Source of the DNA: Ostrinia nubilalis
Taxonomy: Eukaryota > Arthropoda > Insecta > Lepidoptera > Crambidae
NCBI RefSeq assembly: GCF_963855985.1
Contig: NC_087111.1
Location: 2,485,001 to 2,549,000, forward strand
Length of the DNA: 64,000 nucleotides
Direction: 5' to 3'
The translations under genes and the position numbers were made by a program. Each line of letters begins with the position of its first letter. Position 1 is the first letter of the stretch. Of the stretch, positions 22,830 to 35,585 are shown in pieces. The notes beneath the pieces are model-generated. The model was not told the origin of the DNA. It saw only the letters and a list, made by a program, of their open reading frames with translations, and made no database searches.

Positions 22830-23720
22830 AAAGAAATTGTCACTTAGTAAGCAATAAATATTTTGAATTTAAATTTGAATACTTAAATCAGTTTAATATA
22901 TTTTCTTCTCATGACTAACTTAACTAAGCCAGCTTTAGTTAAATTATCCGGGATAATCTAATAATCTACTAAAACCAACATTCCAGCTTTGAAAGTAAGG
23001 CTTCATTAACGTCAAAGACCGATAGAACCCATCAAAATACAAAATTAATCAACACAGTGTAATTATCGGGTCCGTCGTAAAGCTCTACGCAGGCGAAAAA
23101 TTTTACTTTTTTGGTGTTTACCGAAAACAAATACCACCAAACTTCCGAATGATTTCTGGCTGTATTGTCAATCAAAGTCCAAAAATTACATTCAATTGTG
23201 TTAATTGTGAACCTCGTTTCAGAATACCTACCACCTTAACACTCATGGACAGTGAACTGCTATTATAGCATTCATAACAATTAAACTTCTATTTTGTCTG
23301 GGATACTGTCCGGGAAAGTGTTAAAAAGGCGGTCTACGGTGAGTTTTAGTAGAACCACAGAATAATACCTAATGATAACATAAAACTAGATTCAAACCCA
23401 ACAAAAAAGTAGCTAGGTATTAAAGTCTATTGGTAGGTAACCTAGATCACCAAATAAATTACGTTCTGTGGTAGTTAATCCAGAATAATAATTAGAGATT
23501 CAAAAATTCATAATTCTTTCGCTCGTCTGCGGTGGACCTAAAATATATTATCGATGAGGCTTAGGCGATTCAATTTGTTTTTTGCTTCAAGTAGAGTTGT
23601 TTATTTATTATACCTCTGTTTATTTATTTTGAGTGCGAATATAAAGGATTGATTGGTTTTTGTATGATTTAAGGATAGTACACACAAAGAGCGGATGATT
23701 TGCTTTGGTTTATAAAGCAC
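22830..23720. other. No gene seen
   Basis: AT-rich; no coding or clear repeat structure recognised. Confidence 0.4.
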
Positions 23721-23721
23721 T

Positions 23722-23935
23722 TAGCTTTCCGCCCGCGGCTTCGCCCGCGTGGAATTATGTCTGTCACAGAAAAACTTTATCGCACGCGTCTCTGTTTCAA
23801 AAACCAGAATAAAAACTATCCTATGTCCTTTCCCGGGACTCAAATTATTTCTATGCCATATTTCATCAAAATTGGTTCAGTGGTTTAGGCGTGAAAGCAA
23901 GACAGATAGACAGACTTTCGCATTTATAAACGCCA
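23722..23935 (+). mobile_element. LINE/SINE 3'-end fragment (CGCCCGCGG type)
   Basis: GCTTTCCGCCCGCGGCTTCG at the left; ATCCTATGTCCTTTCCCGGG and ATTGGTTCAGTGGTTTAGGC further in, and CAGACTTTCGCATTTATAA at the end are the recurring family landmarks. Confidence 0.7.
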
Positions 23936-24574
23936 TCACAAAGGCTACTGAGTCCACCATAGTCCAGTGTAGGTACTTGCGACGCCTCTAACCATCAGAA
24001 ATGGAAGCAGTCGCCAGGAGAGCTACCCTCGGAGATAACATCACCCCACCGTGTACCTCATCAGCGCAACCACGACCACTCTGACAAGAGTGTCCGATAA
24101 GAATAAAGCATAGGTGATTGTTGATGTCCAGGCTTTTGGGCCAATTCAATTTCCTGCTTTTATCCGTATTTCGCGCACTAGTTAGCGCCACTAGGGAGTT
24201 ACAGGACCTTACTCGACAATCAATGGCTATAGACCCAATATACTAAACTGTCCTATCCGTGACATTGACAGCGGGGCACCACCATCAATACCGGATCGCT
24301 GGTTCCGATTTTTGCCATGTTGGAAACTATAAAGTTGAACGACGGTGGCGCCCCTCAGTCTATGAGTTTGCTGGGACAGTTCAGTTTAGGTCATCTATAA
24401 AACTCATGACTTCAAAGCTTTAGTCTTCCTATCACTTCAGGCTGAAGTCTTCAGCGCTCATCAGTTAGCGCCACTTTCTCAGCGACTAGCGAGTGACTAG
24501 GCCTTACTCTACAGTAGCGCCAACTGGTGAACAAGTACGATAGCTTCCAACCAAATAGAAAATTGTATCTAGAC

Positions 24575-25303
24575 TAGAGATGAAACGGATAGTGGTTTGG
24601 CCGGATACCGGATACCGGATATCCGGCCAGCTGCTAGGCCGGATAGCCGGATATCCGGCGGCCGGATAGTTGGCCCATTGTCTTGTTGCATGTCGTGATG
24701 AGTTTAAAACGCCGCACAGGTGCTTCTAACGCGATCAGTGGGTCTATTAGTAGACTAGACTAGTCACACTTTTCGAACATCGAATCAGTCCGAATAGAAT
24801 GTCAGATTTTGCCACTTGTCTAGGGGGCAGATCAATTCGAGCGATTTCGGTTGCCATCGTGAGTGTGTGATTGAATAGCGAAAATTAAATTAGTTTACTT
24901 GCTGCGTAATCTGACTGAACTGCATCATGATGACATCAGACCATCAGTGAAAAAAATATCGCCTATTTTATTTGGCAATATTTCGACTTAACAGATATTT
25001 ATTATTTATGTATTCGTCATTAGAGTGAATAGCCCAGAAAAAGAAATTGGTTTTTTTAAAGGCCTTAATATGGCTTTTTCTAACTTTTTTGACTTAATAA
25101 AAGCCGTCATTATTATAAGCCATTTTATTGATGTTTACCTCAAAGATTAATGTGTTTCATTTTATTAATAGGAAATTGTCGTAGTTTTTTAATATCCGGT
25201 ATCCGGCCGAATAGTGAGTTACTATCCGGTATCCGGCCGGATAGTAAATTTAGGCCGGATATCCGGCCTACCGGATAGTTACCGGATATCCGTTTCATCT
25301 CTA
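24575..25303. mobile_element. hAT MITE, complete, with CCGGATA subterminal repeats
   Basis: TAGAGATGAAACGGATA and TATCCGTTTCATCTCTA are inverted ends. ATCTAGAC flanks both sides (24567-24574, 25304-25311). Both subterminal zones carry many CCGGATA and TATCCGG motifs, likely transposase-binding sites. 729 bp, no transposase. Confidence 0.92.
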
Positions 25304-25852
25304 ATCTAGACTCTACATAATATTAGAACTAAGCTTTTAAAAGTTTCCATTCCAGTAAGTACGGGAATAGGGGGCGTAGTGTTTATATTCGATATCGAGT
25401 GCGTCAAAAAATCTATGAAAATTTTAGTTCTTGAAAGTATCCGCTAGGGAGGGACGCTGTAGAATGTAATTTTTACGCAGTCTATATTGAACACGATCGA
25501 TGTAAACTCACAATAAGCCCCTAGGTAGACACCTAATCCCACCTCTTGTTCCCACCACTTCAACCCCTAGGTGGAACATAATACTCGTATTATTTTACCA
25601 ACATAATATAGCCAGGACTTACATTTATTATTATAACCTATTAATATGAAACAAGGTTAAAGCGAAAACGCTATTGCTTTTACCACCTACTTAAAATTTC
25701 ACGTCGGCCTAAAACGCAGACTTATGAGAGTCAAATTACAAAAGTAGGTGTAATTTTGAATAAGTAATTATTCATGCGTGAGTTGTATGTAATACACATA
25801 CTCATAGTATTACAATGACTGTTTGATCTTGGCTTTAGCTAGCTGTTGCTCA

Positions 25853-26812
<960 letters not shown>

Positions 26813-26950
26813 CTTTGATGAGAAAAAAATGAGGCGCGCTAAGCTATATATCCGGCTAGATCTGGGACGGTTAGCAAAATAAACTATAATTTTATATTAT
26901 TGACGGCTTAATAGGGATGATGACTGGGTAATGAAATCGAAATTGTAATT

Positions 26951-27185
26951 AGTCCGTCAGACAGATAATAAAAAAATTGGACACATATTTTTTAATTTTT
27001 TTCATAATCGAATAATTACCGTATTATATTGAGTTGAAGAGTCGCGTGACGTCACTTTTGAGTAAAAATTCTACTCAAGCGTGACGTAACGCGCCATTTT
27101 AACTCGATGTAGCACTGTTATTATTTAATTATGAAAGAAAATAAAAAATATGAGTCTAATATTTTCTAATTATCTGTATGACAGA
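26951..27185. mobile_element. MITE with AGTCCGTCAGACAGATAAT ends
   Basis: AGTCCGTCAGACAGATAAT and ATTATCTGTATGACAGAC are inverted. It contains GTGACGTCAC and GCGTGACGTAACGCGCC palindromic motifs, as in 19578-19819. Confidence 0.7.
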
Positions 27186-27280
27186 CAAATAATTGAAATT
27201 TTGTCATCTAGCCTATTTTAATCTGCATAGTAAGGTAAGATATCAACAGCAAGCCAGTGTCAGTGATATTAGTTATATCA

Positions 27281-27430
27281 CACTCGTATTCACAAACGAT
27301 ACTTGCTTATGTGAACAAGCAAATCGAACGCACAGCGTTGAATAGAGCTCTGTGATTGGTTCGTGTGTGACCCTATGCGCCTAAGCGCACTGTGAGACCT
27401 CATAGTACCTAATGTTTGCGAATACGGGCG
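27281..27430. mobile_element. MITE family A, complete
   Basis: Diverged left end CACTCGTATTCACAAACGAT and right end TTTGCGAATACGGGCG; standard body. Confidence 0.88.
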
Positions 27431-27579
27431 TCAGTGATGTTTTGATGAGAAATAAATGGGGCGCGCTAAGCTATCTAGGACGGTTAGCAAAATAAGCTTT
27501 AATTTTACATTATTGATGGCTTATTTTTAATCAGCATAGTAAGGTTTAAGATATCAACAGCAAGCCAGTGATATTTTTT

Positions 27580-27771
27580 TATGTACAAGGCAGGTATTTG
27601 ACCACAATCGCACCTGGTGTAAAGTGGGATGCAGACGAGGATAGTACATATCTGCCCTGTAAGTGCGTATTCACTCTCGCCTTGAAAAGGCCCGGATTAT
27701 AGTCTTCGGGAAAGACAGCAGCAGGCAGCGAATTCCAGTACCTAGCTGTTCACATTATAAAAGAGACACAC
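27580..27771 (-). mobile_element. Jockey-type LINE ORF2 C-terminal fragment
   Basis: Minus strand: Y-W-N-S-L-P-A-A-V-F-P, Y-N-P-G-L-F-K-A-R-V-N-T-H-L, the end of jockey-like reverse transcriptase ORFs. Confidence 0.6.
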
Positions 27772-27895
27772 TTAAGTGAAGCAGCAAACCGAACGTACAG
27801 CTTTGAATAATAGAGCTCTGTGATTGGTTCGTGTGTGACCCTATGCGCCTACGCGCACTGTGAGACCTCATAATAATGTTTATGAGTACGGGCAT
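27772..27895. mobile_element. MITE family A, 5'-truncated
   Basis: It lacks the left terminus but ends ATGTTTATGAGTACGGGCA. Confidence 0.75.
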
Positions 27896-28224
27896 CAATC
27901 AGTAATACTTCGTTAAGTAGGTGTTAGTCTATCCTATGTATATTCACAAGAGTCTACCTACTTACTAGTTTCTCCCGCCCACAGGCGAAACTTTGCCGTC
28001 CTTTGATCACCCTTGGAAAGATTGGCACCTAGGTGATTAAGTAGGTATTATAAAATAACTTTAGAAACTGATTTACACCAATTTCACCCAAGCAATTAAA
28101 GTGGATTATGTAGACCTAGAGATACCTAATATGTAACAGGACCGGTGGGGAGAAATGAACGATTACTTAGAGAAATTATTTGTCTCATTGTGAATATTTT
28201 TAGCGTACCTATATTTTTAACCAG

Positions 28225-28405
28225 CGGGCAGCGGCCCGCGACTTCGTACGCGTTGTTCCCGTTTTACCTCTTAGGGGTTGAATTTCGCAAAATCCCGTCT
28301 TAGCGAGCACCTACGTTCTAAAAGGAACTCCCATACAAAATTTGAGACTCCTAGCATTTGTAGTTTCTAAGATTTCGTGATGAGTGAGTCAGTGAGTCAG
28401 TGACC
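28225..28405 (+). mobile_element. LINE/SINE 3'-end fragment
   Basis: GCAGCGGCCCGCGACTTCGT and ATTTGTAGTTTCTAAGATTT then TGAGTGAGTCAGTGAGTCAG. Confidence 0.55.
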
Positions 28406-28413
28406 TTTCGCCT

Positions 28414-28620
28414 AGCGGCCTCCCGCGACTTCGTACGCGTAGATCCCGTTTTACCCCCTTAGGGGTGGAGTTTCGTAAAATCCTTTCTTAGCGGATGCCT
28501 ACGTCATAACATCTACCTGCATGCCAAACAGCCCGATCCATCCAGTGGTTTGGGCTGTGCGTTGATCACTATGTCAGTCAGTCAGTCACCTTTGAGTTAT
28601 TAATTTAGATTCTTTCTTTG
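28414..28620 (+). mobile_element. LINE/SINE 3'-end fragment (CTAGCGGCC type)
   Basis: CTAGCGGCCTCCCGCGACTT, GGATCCATCC-like core and GTTTGGGCTGTGCGTTGATC, next to the previous related fragment. Confidence 0.65.
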
Positions 28621-28984
28621 TTTTCATTTTACTGACCGTACCGCCATTACTCTCGCAAAGGTTAAGGTGCCCGCAATTTTTGCACAAACTTCATAAAGCA
28701 ACGTATTTTGGTCTAAATGGCCAGGGTTTGTGATTTATAGCGCAATATCGCGTAAACTACGCCGTCTGAATCACCTTGTAGATTTGCATAGAAATCTGCC
28801 GGTTTGACCAAGATTTAGACGTGAAAAAGGCGCTGTGACCTAGATTTTCCATGTCACTTATGTAGGACCTAATGTGCGTTGTGATATTTTGTGTTACAAG
28901 TAGGCACTGGTTGTTAAGGACACCTATGTAACTTAGTTTGTATCACAGGAGCACGACCCTCTCTCTTTCTAAGTAATTTATAGC

Positions 28985-29150
28985 CATGATAGCCGAACGG
29001 CGAAGGGGTTTAGAGAACGGAGTATAGAGATCCGAGGAACGCGGGTTCGAATCCCATCGCCGCTCGACTATTGTGGTGAGCCCACTCGTAACACTAGCTT
29101 ATTTAGCTTAACACGAGGGGCTAATGGGACTAATAATAATTTGGGCAATA
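28985..29150 (+). mobile_element. tRNA-derived SINE
   Basis: TAGCCGAACGG (A box) and GGTTCGAATCC (B box) form a pol III promoter in a tRNA-like head, followed by CGACTATTGTGGTGAGCCCA and GTAACACTAGCTTATTTAGC. Confidence 0.75.
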
Positions 29151-29771
29151 CAAATTGGTAATAAATCTTTTTAAAAAATCGAGATTTTGGCCCATTTTTC
29201 TCATGATAGCCAGACGGGTTGGGCAAGACTAATCTTTTCTCAACTTAAAATAGACAATGAAACCTTTGTAATGTTTCTCTTTTTATTAAACAACCTGTCT
29301 CTTGATTTGACAGCTGAATTACTTAATGGTCATATGTCTGTCAGTCAATCAATGACAGTTTACTGCTGTGTGGTTTACTGAGAATGTTTACCAATATTAT
29401 TAAAAATCGATAATAATTTCATTGGAATAAAATGCTCTTCAGATTTATAGAAACAAGAGATGACAGCAAGTTCGCGTATCGTTTCAGTTTGAGCAGTGGA
29501 GCGTCATTTTTTGCGATTATTGGCATTGTAAGTTATTAATGAAATACTTTCATAAACATACTTTACAAATACATCAAAACCTTAGCGTTTTGATGTATTC
29601 GTACAGTCTCATCAATATCCGTTCAATAGTTTGCGTGAAGGAGTAGCAAACGTCATCTACCCTCACATTTTTAGTTATTACTTAGTACCTACCTAGTATT
29701 TGGATTGGATGTTGGAATAAATCAATATTAGGTACCTATTTGATTGGTCTATTCCACTTAGATCACCTGTA

Positions 29772-30067
29772 TGTTCGAGGAGTGTGCCTCTCCACACAAC
29801 TCCTGGGAGGTTATTCAATCATAATAACGCCACTTCAATATTCACACACACTTTATTATTAAAATATTATCAAAATCTATTACATATTAAATATTAAAAC
29901 ATTTACAACTGAATCTATCGAAATTCAATAATACAATGATACAATGTCACATTTTCTTGCTTTTCTACACCTGTCATTATTTTCAAACTTTATTCTAATG
30001 CTGTTTACTTTTAAAATAAAACCTGCCAGCAACATGTCATCTCATGATAAAATTCTATATCCTAACA
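29772..30067 (-). repeat. Copia 3' LTR
   Basis: 296 bp, identical to the other LTR. CTGTA (29767-29771) is the outer target duplication. Confidence 0.97.
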
Positions 30068-30287
30068 TCCCCTCTGAATTTTATCTTTATATAATCATAA
30101 CAACTACCTATCTACTCCTTAAAACCCAACTTAACTAACTTACCCAATACAACCATACAACAAATATACTTTTGAATTAATTAACCTAAACACCTTACAT
30201 AACTAACTTAAAATTAAAATTTCAAGTTAACTCCCAAAACCTTATATTCTAATAAACCTACATAATTCGTCACATCACAAATGTCCA

Positions 30288-30770
30288 CTATGTATCACTC
30301 ACTATACATTGTCTAAGTCTCAAAAACTTTGTTCTATCCAGTGGTTTAGTTAAAATATCAGCCAAATTGTCTTTAGTAGGACAATAATAAATTTCTAATA
30401 AATTTTTATCTAATTTCTCCTTAATAAAATGGTATTTAACATCAATGTGCTTGCTCCTCCTATTTAAGATTCCGTTTTTAATCAAAACTATTGCTGATTG
30501 ATTATCAACAAACAATTGTGTTTTTGGTAACTCCCCTGTCAACTCATGAATCAAACTCTGAATGTAAAGCAGATCTTTTATACACTCGGCTGCAGATATA
30601 TATTCAGCCTCAGTACTAGACAAAGCAGTTACTGACTGTTTGCGAGAACACCAGTGAATTGGACCACCACCATAAAACACTACAAAACCAGTCGTGCTCT
30701 TCCTAGTATCAGGATCACCTGCAAAGTCTGCATCACAATATGCTTTTAAACTTAGATCGCTACCACGAAC
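30288..30770 (-). pseudogene. Copia RNase H
   Basis: Y-C-D-A-D-F-A-G-D, S-S-T-E-A-E-Y and L-F-V-D-N-Q-S-A carry the catalytic acidic residues. Ends D-I-L-T-K-P-L before the stop near 30288. It is out of frame with the upstream reverse transcriptase. Confidence 0.9.
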
Positions 30771-30774
30771 ATAA

Positions 30775-31794
30775 TTATTTTATACCACTGCTAACTGTAT
30801 TTTTAATATATCTAAAAATGTTTTTAATATTTGCAAAATCATTCAAATTAGGATGTTCCTGATGTCTACTACAATAACCAACATGAAACGACAGATCTAA
30901 TCTTGTTTTGTTCACTAAATATAACAACGAGCCGATTAATTGCCTATAACGATGCACATCATCATCACCACCTTTCCCCTCTTGATGTGTATCTATCAAA
31001 ATATCTGGATGACTACTATCTTTTAAGCTTTTGTATTTAAATTTATCTAAAAGTTGATTTATATAACTTTCCTGAAAAATTTTTATAAAATTTTCTTCAA
31101 TTAACACATCAAAACCTATAAACTTTTCAGTTTTATCAAATTTCCGCATTTCAAATTCCGTTTCTAATTGATTTATTATTTTATTTAAACATATTTCATC
31201 CTTACCAATTAAAATACCATCATCTACGTAAATTGCTAAGTATATATTTTTATTTTTATTATGAAACACACATGGATCTGATTTCATTTGTATCAATCCC
31301 AATTTCTTCAAAAATTCCGTCAACCTCTTATTCCACATAAGTGGCGCTTGCTTCAACCCGTACAAACTTTTCTTTAATTTACACACCTTATTTTCTTTGT
31401 CCTTTATGTTGTATCCTAAGGGTATCTCCATAAAAATATCTTCCTTTGTTGGCTATTGCAGCTCAACAAGGGTTTAAAATAAAGCAGTTCGACGTGAAAA
31501 CAGCATTTTTATATGGGGAATATATAAAAATGCTGTTTTCACGTCGAACTGCTTTATTTTAAACCCTTGTTGAGCTGCAATAGCCAACAACAATCTAACA
31601 CTTGTTGTGTTTACCACTGGACTATATGTTTCTTTATAATCAATGTTATACTTTTGTAAAAAACCTCTTGCCACTAATCTAGCCTTATATCTTCCACCAG
31701 GCTTTATTGTAAAAATCCATTTACTTGATATTATTTTTCTATTTCCTGCTTCCTGCCTTCCTACAATTTCCCATGTTTTATTCTTCTCTAAAGA
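30775..31794 (-). pseudogene. Copia reverse transcriptase, broken by an inverted duplication
   Basis: After the stop, W-E-I-V-G and A-R-L-V-A-R-G-F lead to Q-F-D-V-K-T-A-F-L-Y. A perfect inverted copy of about 65 bp then interrupts. After it, L-Y-G-L-K-Q-A-P and Y-V-D-D (catalytic) resume. A further frameshift lies at about 30775. Confidence 0.9.
31449..31592. repeat. Inverted duplication inside copia RT
   Basis: Arms TTGGCTATTGCAGCTCAACA... and its exact complement, about 64 bp each, flank a short ATATGGGGAATATAT centre. Confidence 0.93.
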
Positions 31795-32925
31795 TTATTT
31801 TTCTTCATCAATTGCTTTCTTCCATAAATCTTTATCAACACTACTCAAAACTTCCGTAAAAGTTAAAAACGAACTCTCTAAATCATAATCCATTAGCCTA
31901 GAAGGTAATCTCCTCTCTCTATTTGGTAAAATCCTTAAACCATCACTGTCTTCAACAGCTGAGTCTTCTCTAACCTCCCCTCTCAAATTTATATTTTCTT
32001 CAATACAATCTTCAATATTCTCAGTATTTCCACCATCAACTTCAACATCTTCAACTCTATCTTCAAAAACATCAGTAACTCTTTCTTCATAAACACCATT
32101 ATCTTCAACACCATTTCTAATATCTTCATTAACTTCTTCATTACCAACACCACCGCTTATAACTTCATCACAAATATCACCATTAATATCACTATTAATA
32201 TCACCATTAATATCACCATTAATATCACCATTAATAACTTCATCACTAATATCAACACTAATTTCTTTAAATAAATTATTTAAATCACTTAGTCTCACTT
32301 CCCTATAACACGTTTTTAAAAACTCACTAACATCACTCTTACTATTATTAAACGTTACATCTCTTGAATAATAGATTTTAAAATGTAAAGGATCCCATAT
32401 TTTATATCCGTTATTAGTATAACCTACTAAAAGCCCTTTACTGCTTCTTGAGTCAAGTTTATTTAACTGAAAATTATTTTTAAAATATGTTAATGATCCG
32501 AAAATATTTAAGTGTTTTAAATTTGGTATTCTATTAAACCACATCTCCGCCGGTGTTTTAATGTTTACTGTGTTTGAACATCTGTTTAATAAATAAGCAG
32601 AAGTTAAAACCGCTTCACCCCATAGTTCATGTGGTAGCTGCATATCAAAGAGTAAAGCTCTTGTTCGTTCCATTAAGGACCTATTTAACCGTTCAGCTTT
32701 ACCATTCAGTTGAGGAGTATACGGAATTGTATAATCAATATTAATACCTTTGGAAATACAATAAGTTTTAAATTGGTTACTGGTGTATTCTCCACCATTA
32801 TCACATCTGAATGTTTTAACTGTTGTGTTAAAATGATTTTCCGCCAAATTGATAAAGTTTAAAATTTTAGAAAAAGCTTCGTTCTTGTTTTTAAGAAGAA
32901 ATACTTTAACAAAATGTATAATCAT
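31795..32925 (-). pseudogene. Copia integrase core to RT linker
   Basis: Continues the integrase in another frame: F-R-C-D-N-G-G-E-Y (catalytic Asp), E-R-L-N-R-S (with upstream Glu). A run of N-G-D-I repeats sits in the linker. A TAA at 31797-31795 interrupts just before the reverse transcriptase. Confidence 0.9.
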
Positions 32926-34441
32926 CTAAAAATGTAATAAAATATTTGTAGCCATCCCATGTTTCCTTTCCAATAGGACCACAAATATCACTGTGAATAA
33001 TTTCTAAAGGTTTAGTAGCTCTATATCTAACAGTTTTAAAAGGTTTTCTACAAAGCTTAGATTGTATGCAGACTTCGCAGATGTCTACATCATCTACTAA
33101 GTTTCTATCTATACCTAAAACAAGGTCTTTAGTCTTGTTTATAGGTACATGACCTAAGGCACGATGCCAGAAGCCTTTAATAAGGAATGTTTTGTCTGAC
33201 CTCGAACGCACGACTGGCTTTGACATGTCCATTGGCAGTTTCACATAATAAAGGCCATCCTCTCTGCGAACTCCTGTCTGCTTACACTCAGAGTTCTGAT
33301 CCATGATTTGGCATTTATATCTGTAAAATTTAACAGTATAATTATCATCAGCTAATTTAGACACAGATAATAAATTCTTTTTAAGTTGGGGTACACATAA
33401 AACATTCTTAAAATTAATATTGTCTGTATAAATATTTCCCATGGTGTTAACTGGATGTATGTTTCCATCAGCAGTCATAATTCTATAATTTATGTCTTCT
33501 TTGTCATTCAGATAGTTTTCAGACGTAACAATATGACTACTGGTTCCTGAATCCAGGATGAAGTCCACAGTTGTTTTTAAAGGAATAAAATTACTCACAT
33601 GCTGATGTTGCTGTAGACAGAATTTCGTGTAATGAGAAATGTGCTTGCAGTACATACAGTTCGTTTGTTGACTGCACTCCGTATGTTTGTGTCCGAACTT
33701 CAGACATCTGAAGCATTGAAGGTTATTATTTTTCCATCCACGATTTGCATTAATATTCTGCCGACAATACTTGGCAATGTGTCCTTTCTTGCCACATTGA
33801 AAACAACTCTCGACTACAAATGCGTTGTCATTTGTTTCTATTGCTGACGTAGACGGCGTCATTTCGGGTTTTTCCAAATTTTGATTTTGATTTTCTTTTC
33901 GCATAGTAAGTTCTAGATTTATTCTTGATAGTAGATTTATTAGTGATTTTTCCGAAGTTTGGGTTGACTCCCACGCAGTTCTAAAAAAGGCAAATTTTTC
34001 TGGTAAGCTTGATAAAATTTTAATCATGATTTGTTTCTCGTCTATGCTGTAACCCAAATTTCTTAATTTTATTGCTTGATTTTCAATTTCTGCTATGTCA
34101 ATCATCAAATCCGAATTTGAAAATTTGAATTTGTAAAATTGTTCTAAAAGTTGACAAATCTGTGTATCTTCATGTCCTAGAAATAATGTGTCAAATTTTT
34201 GTAAAATTTCTTTTGTTGTATTGCAATTCAATGCATATACAACAAATTTATCACATAATGAGCTTATTATGATGTATCTTGCTTTTGCATCCTTTCTATT
34301 AAAATCCTTTTTGCTCTCAGCATTGTCTTCCAAAACACAATCTATATCTTTCGCTGTCAATAACAATATCAATTTCTTCTTCCAGTTTGTATAGTCTTCT
34401 CCTTTTGATAACGTTGATAATTTAAAATTTTCTTCCGACAT
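32906..34441 (-). pseudogene. Copia gag, protease and integrase N-terminal part
   Basis: Starts at ATG 34441 (M-S-E-E-N-F-K-L). CCHC knuckles C-F-Q-C-G-K-K-G-H, C-F-R-C and C-M-Y-C, protease L-D-S-G-T-S-S-H, then the HHCC zinc site and integrase start I-H-S-D-I-C-G-P. The frame is lost after L-D-D-Y-T at about 32915. Confidence 0.92.
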
Positions 34442-34540
34442 ATTGTTATTTTAAAATTTTCCAAAACAAAATCAGGATAGATCTTTAACTTTCATTCTTC
34501 TTATTCAAGAGATAATTCTTACAGCCCTCTGGGTTCGTAC

Positions 34541-34555
34541 GCTGGGCCCATAACC
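34541..34555 (-). promoter_or_regulatory. Copia primer-binding site, half initiator-tRNA type
   Basis: Next to the 5' LTR, the plus strand reads GCTGGGCCCATAACC, the anticodon stem-loop of tRNA-iMet. The minus strand therefore binds an internal tRNA-iMet fragment, as known for Drosophila copia. Confidence 0.85.
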
Positions 34556-34851
34556 TGTTCGAGGAGTGTGCCTCTCCACACAACTCCTGGGAGGTTATTC
34601 AATCATAATAACGCCACTTCAATATTCACACACACTTTATTATTAAAATATTATCAAAATCTATTACATATTAAATATTAAAACATTTACAACTGAATCT
34701 ATCGAAATTCAATAATACAATGATACAATGTCACATTTTCTTGCTTTTCTACACCTGTCATTATTTTCAAACTTTATTCTAATGCTGTTTACTTTTAAAA
34801 TAAAACCTGCCAGCAACATGTCATCTCATGATAAAATTCTATATCCTAACA
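34556..34851 (-). repeat. Copia 5' LTR
   Basis: 296 bp; CTGTA follows at 34852-34856. In the sense direction it begins TGTTAGGATATAG. Confidence 0.97.
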
Positions 34852-34856
34852 CTGTA

Positions 34857-35188
34857 TTTGATCACCCAGGTGTAATAAATTGCGGAAACAGATGTATGTT
34901 GTATTGAATTAAGCATTATATCACGTTCATGTTTCCAAAGATCACACTCCCACAAGATATGATGGGCAGACTGCTCATGAAAAAGGAGACGGAACTAGTT
35001 TGAATTCGTGAAGTTTATGTTTAAAGCTCAGAATACGGAACAAACCAGAAACCGTCAACGGGCGTAAATGTGTATTCATATAAATTACTCCGAATCGCAC
35101 TAATTTGACTTTAGAGCAATTTTATTAGTCAATGGCCGGCGCGCGCATTGTTTACATATCCGTCAGATTGACACTTTATAATTAAATT
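34857..35188. other. Unassigned; possible promoter region of THAP exon
   Basis: No gene. GC-rich GGCCGGCGCGCGC at 35135 precedes the THAP start. Confidence 0.3.
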
Positions 35189-35265
35189 ATGCCGTCTTGT
35201 GCCGTTCCAACATGTAAGAATGCTACTGGAATTACGAAGAAAGTGCATGGGATCATGTTTTATCC
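35189..35265 (+). CDS. First exon of a THAP-domain protein, possibly orphan
   Basis: ATG at 35189 opens M-P-S-C-A-V-P-T-C-K-N and H-G-I-M-F-Y-P, the start of a THAP C2CH zinc finger. The exon ends at a clean donor TATCC|GTAAGT. The rest of the THAP finger is not found nearby. A downstream plus-strand segment (35789-35873) with acceptor TTTCAG and AATAAA at 35931 could be a last exon (S-I-G-D-V-F-D-L-D-S-V-F-D), but its phase does not match this donor. Confidence 0.55.
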
Positions 35266-35479
35266 GTAAGTAGCACATTTCCAATTCATTTTAATTAAAT
35301 AATAATTTTCAAAAAAAATCACGGTTGTATTTTGTAAGTGTTGCCACAGGTCAACGGAATATTTTACCCTACTTTTTTATATTGAATTACATTTGTCTAT
35401 AAAAAATTCACGCGTTAATTTTGTTAGCGTTACCACAGAATAATGGAATATTTTCCCCATCCTTTTTGTTTTAATTAGT

Positions 35480-35585
35480 TTTTAGTGTAATTTCATCCAT
35501 GACATGACAACCTGATTAATTAAATTATAAGTGCCACTTGTGGTCTAAACTGAATAAATATTTTTGATTTTGATTTGATTTTAAT
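35480..35585 (+). mobile_element. LINE 3' tail with (TTTGAT)n
   Basis: AATAAATATTTTTGATTTTG continues in TTTGATT units, a retroposed tail between the THAP exon and the candidate terminal exon. Confidence 0.5.

Larger units (their letters stand above)
29772..34851 (-). mobile_element. Copia (Ty1/Pseudoviridae-type) LTR retrotransposon
   Basis: 5,080 bp in minus orientation. LTRs at 29772-30067 and 34556-34851 are identical over 296 bp and start TG and end CA. CTGTA flanks both outer edges. A purine tract AGAGGGGA precedes the 3' LTR. Order gag, protease, integrase, reverse transcriptase, RNase H is copia-type. Four lesions break the polyprotein. Confidence 0.97.

Noticed and set aside
28985..29075. 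Functional tRNA gene
   Set aside because: No acceptor stem closes around the A and B boxes and the sequence continues as a SINE body.
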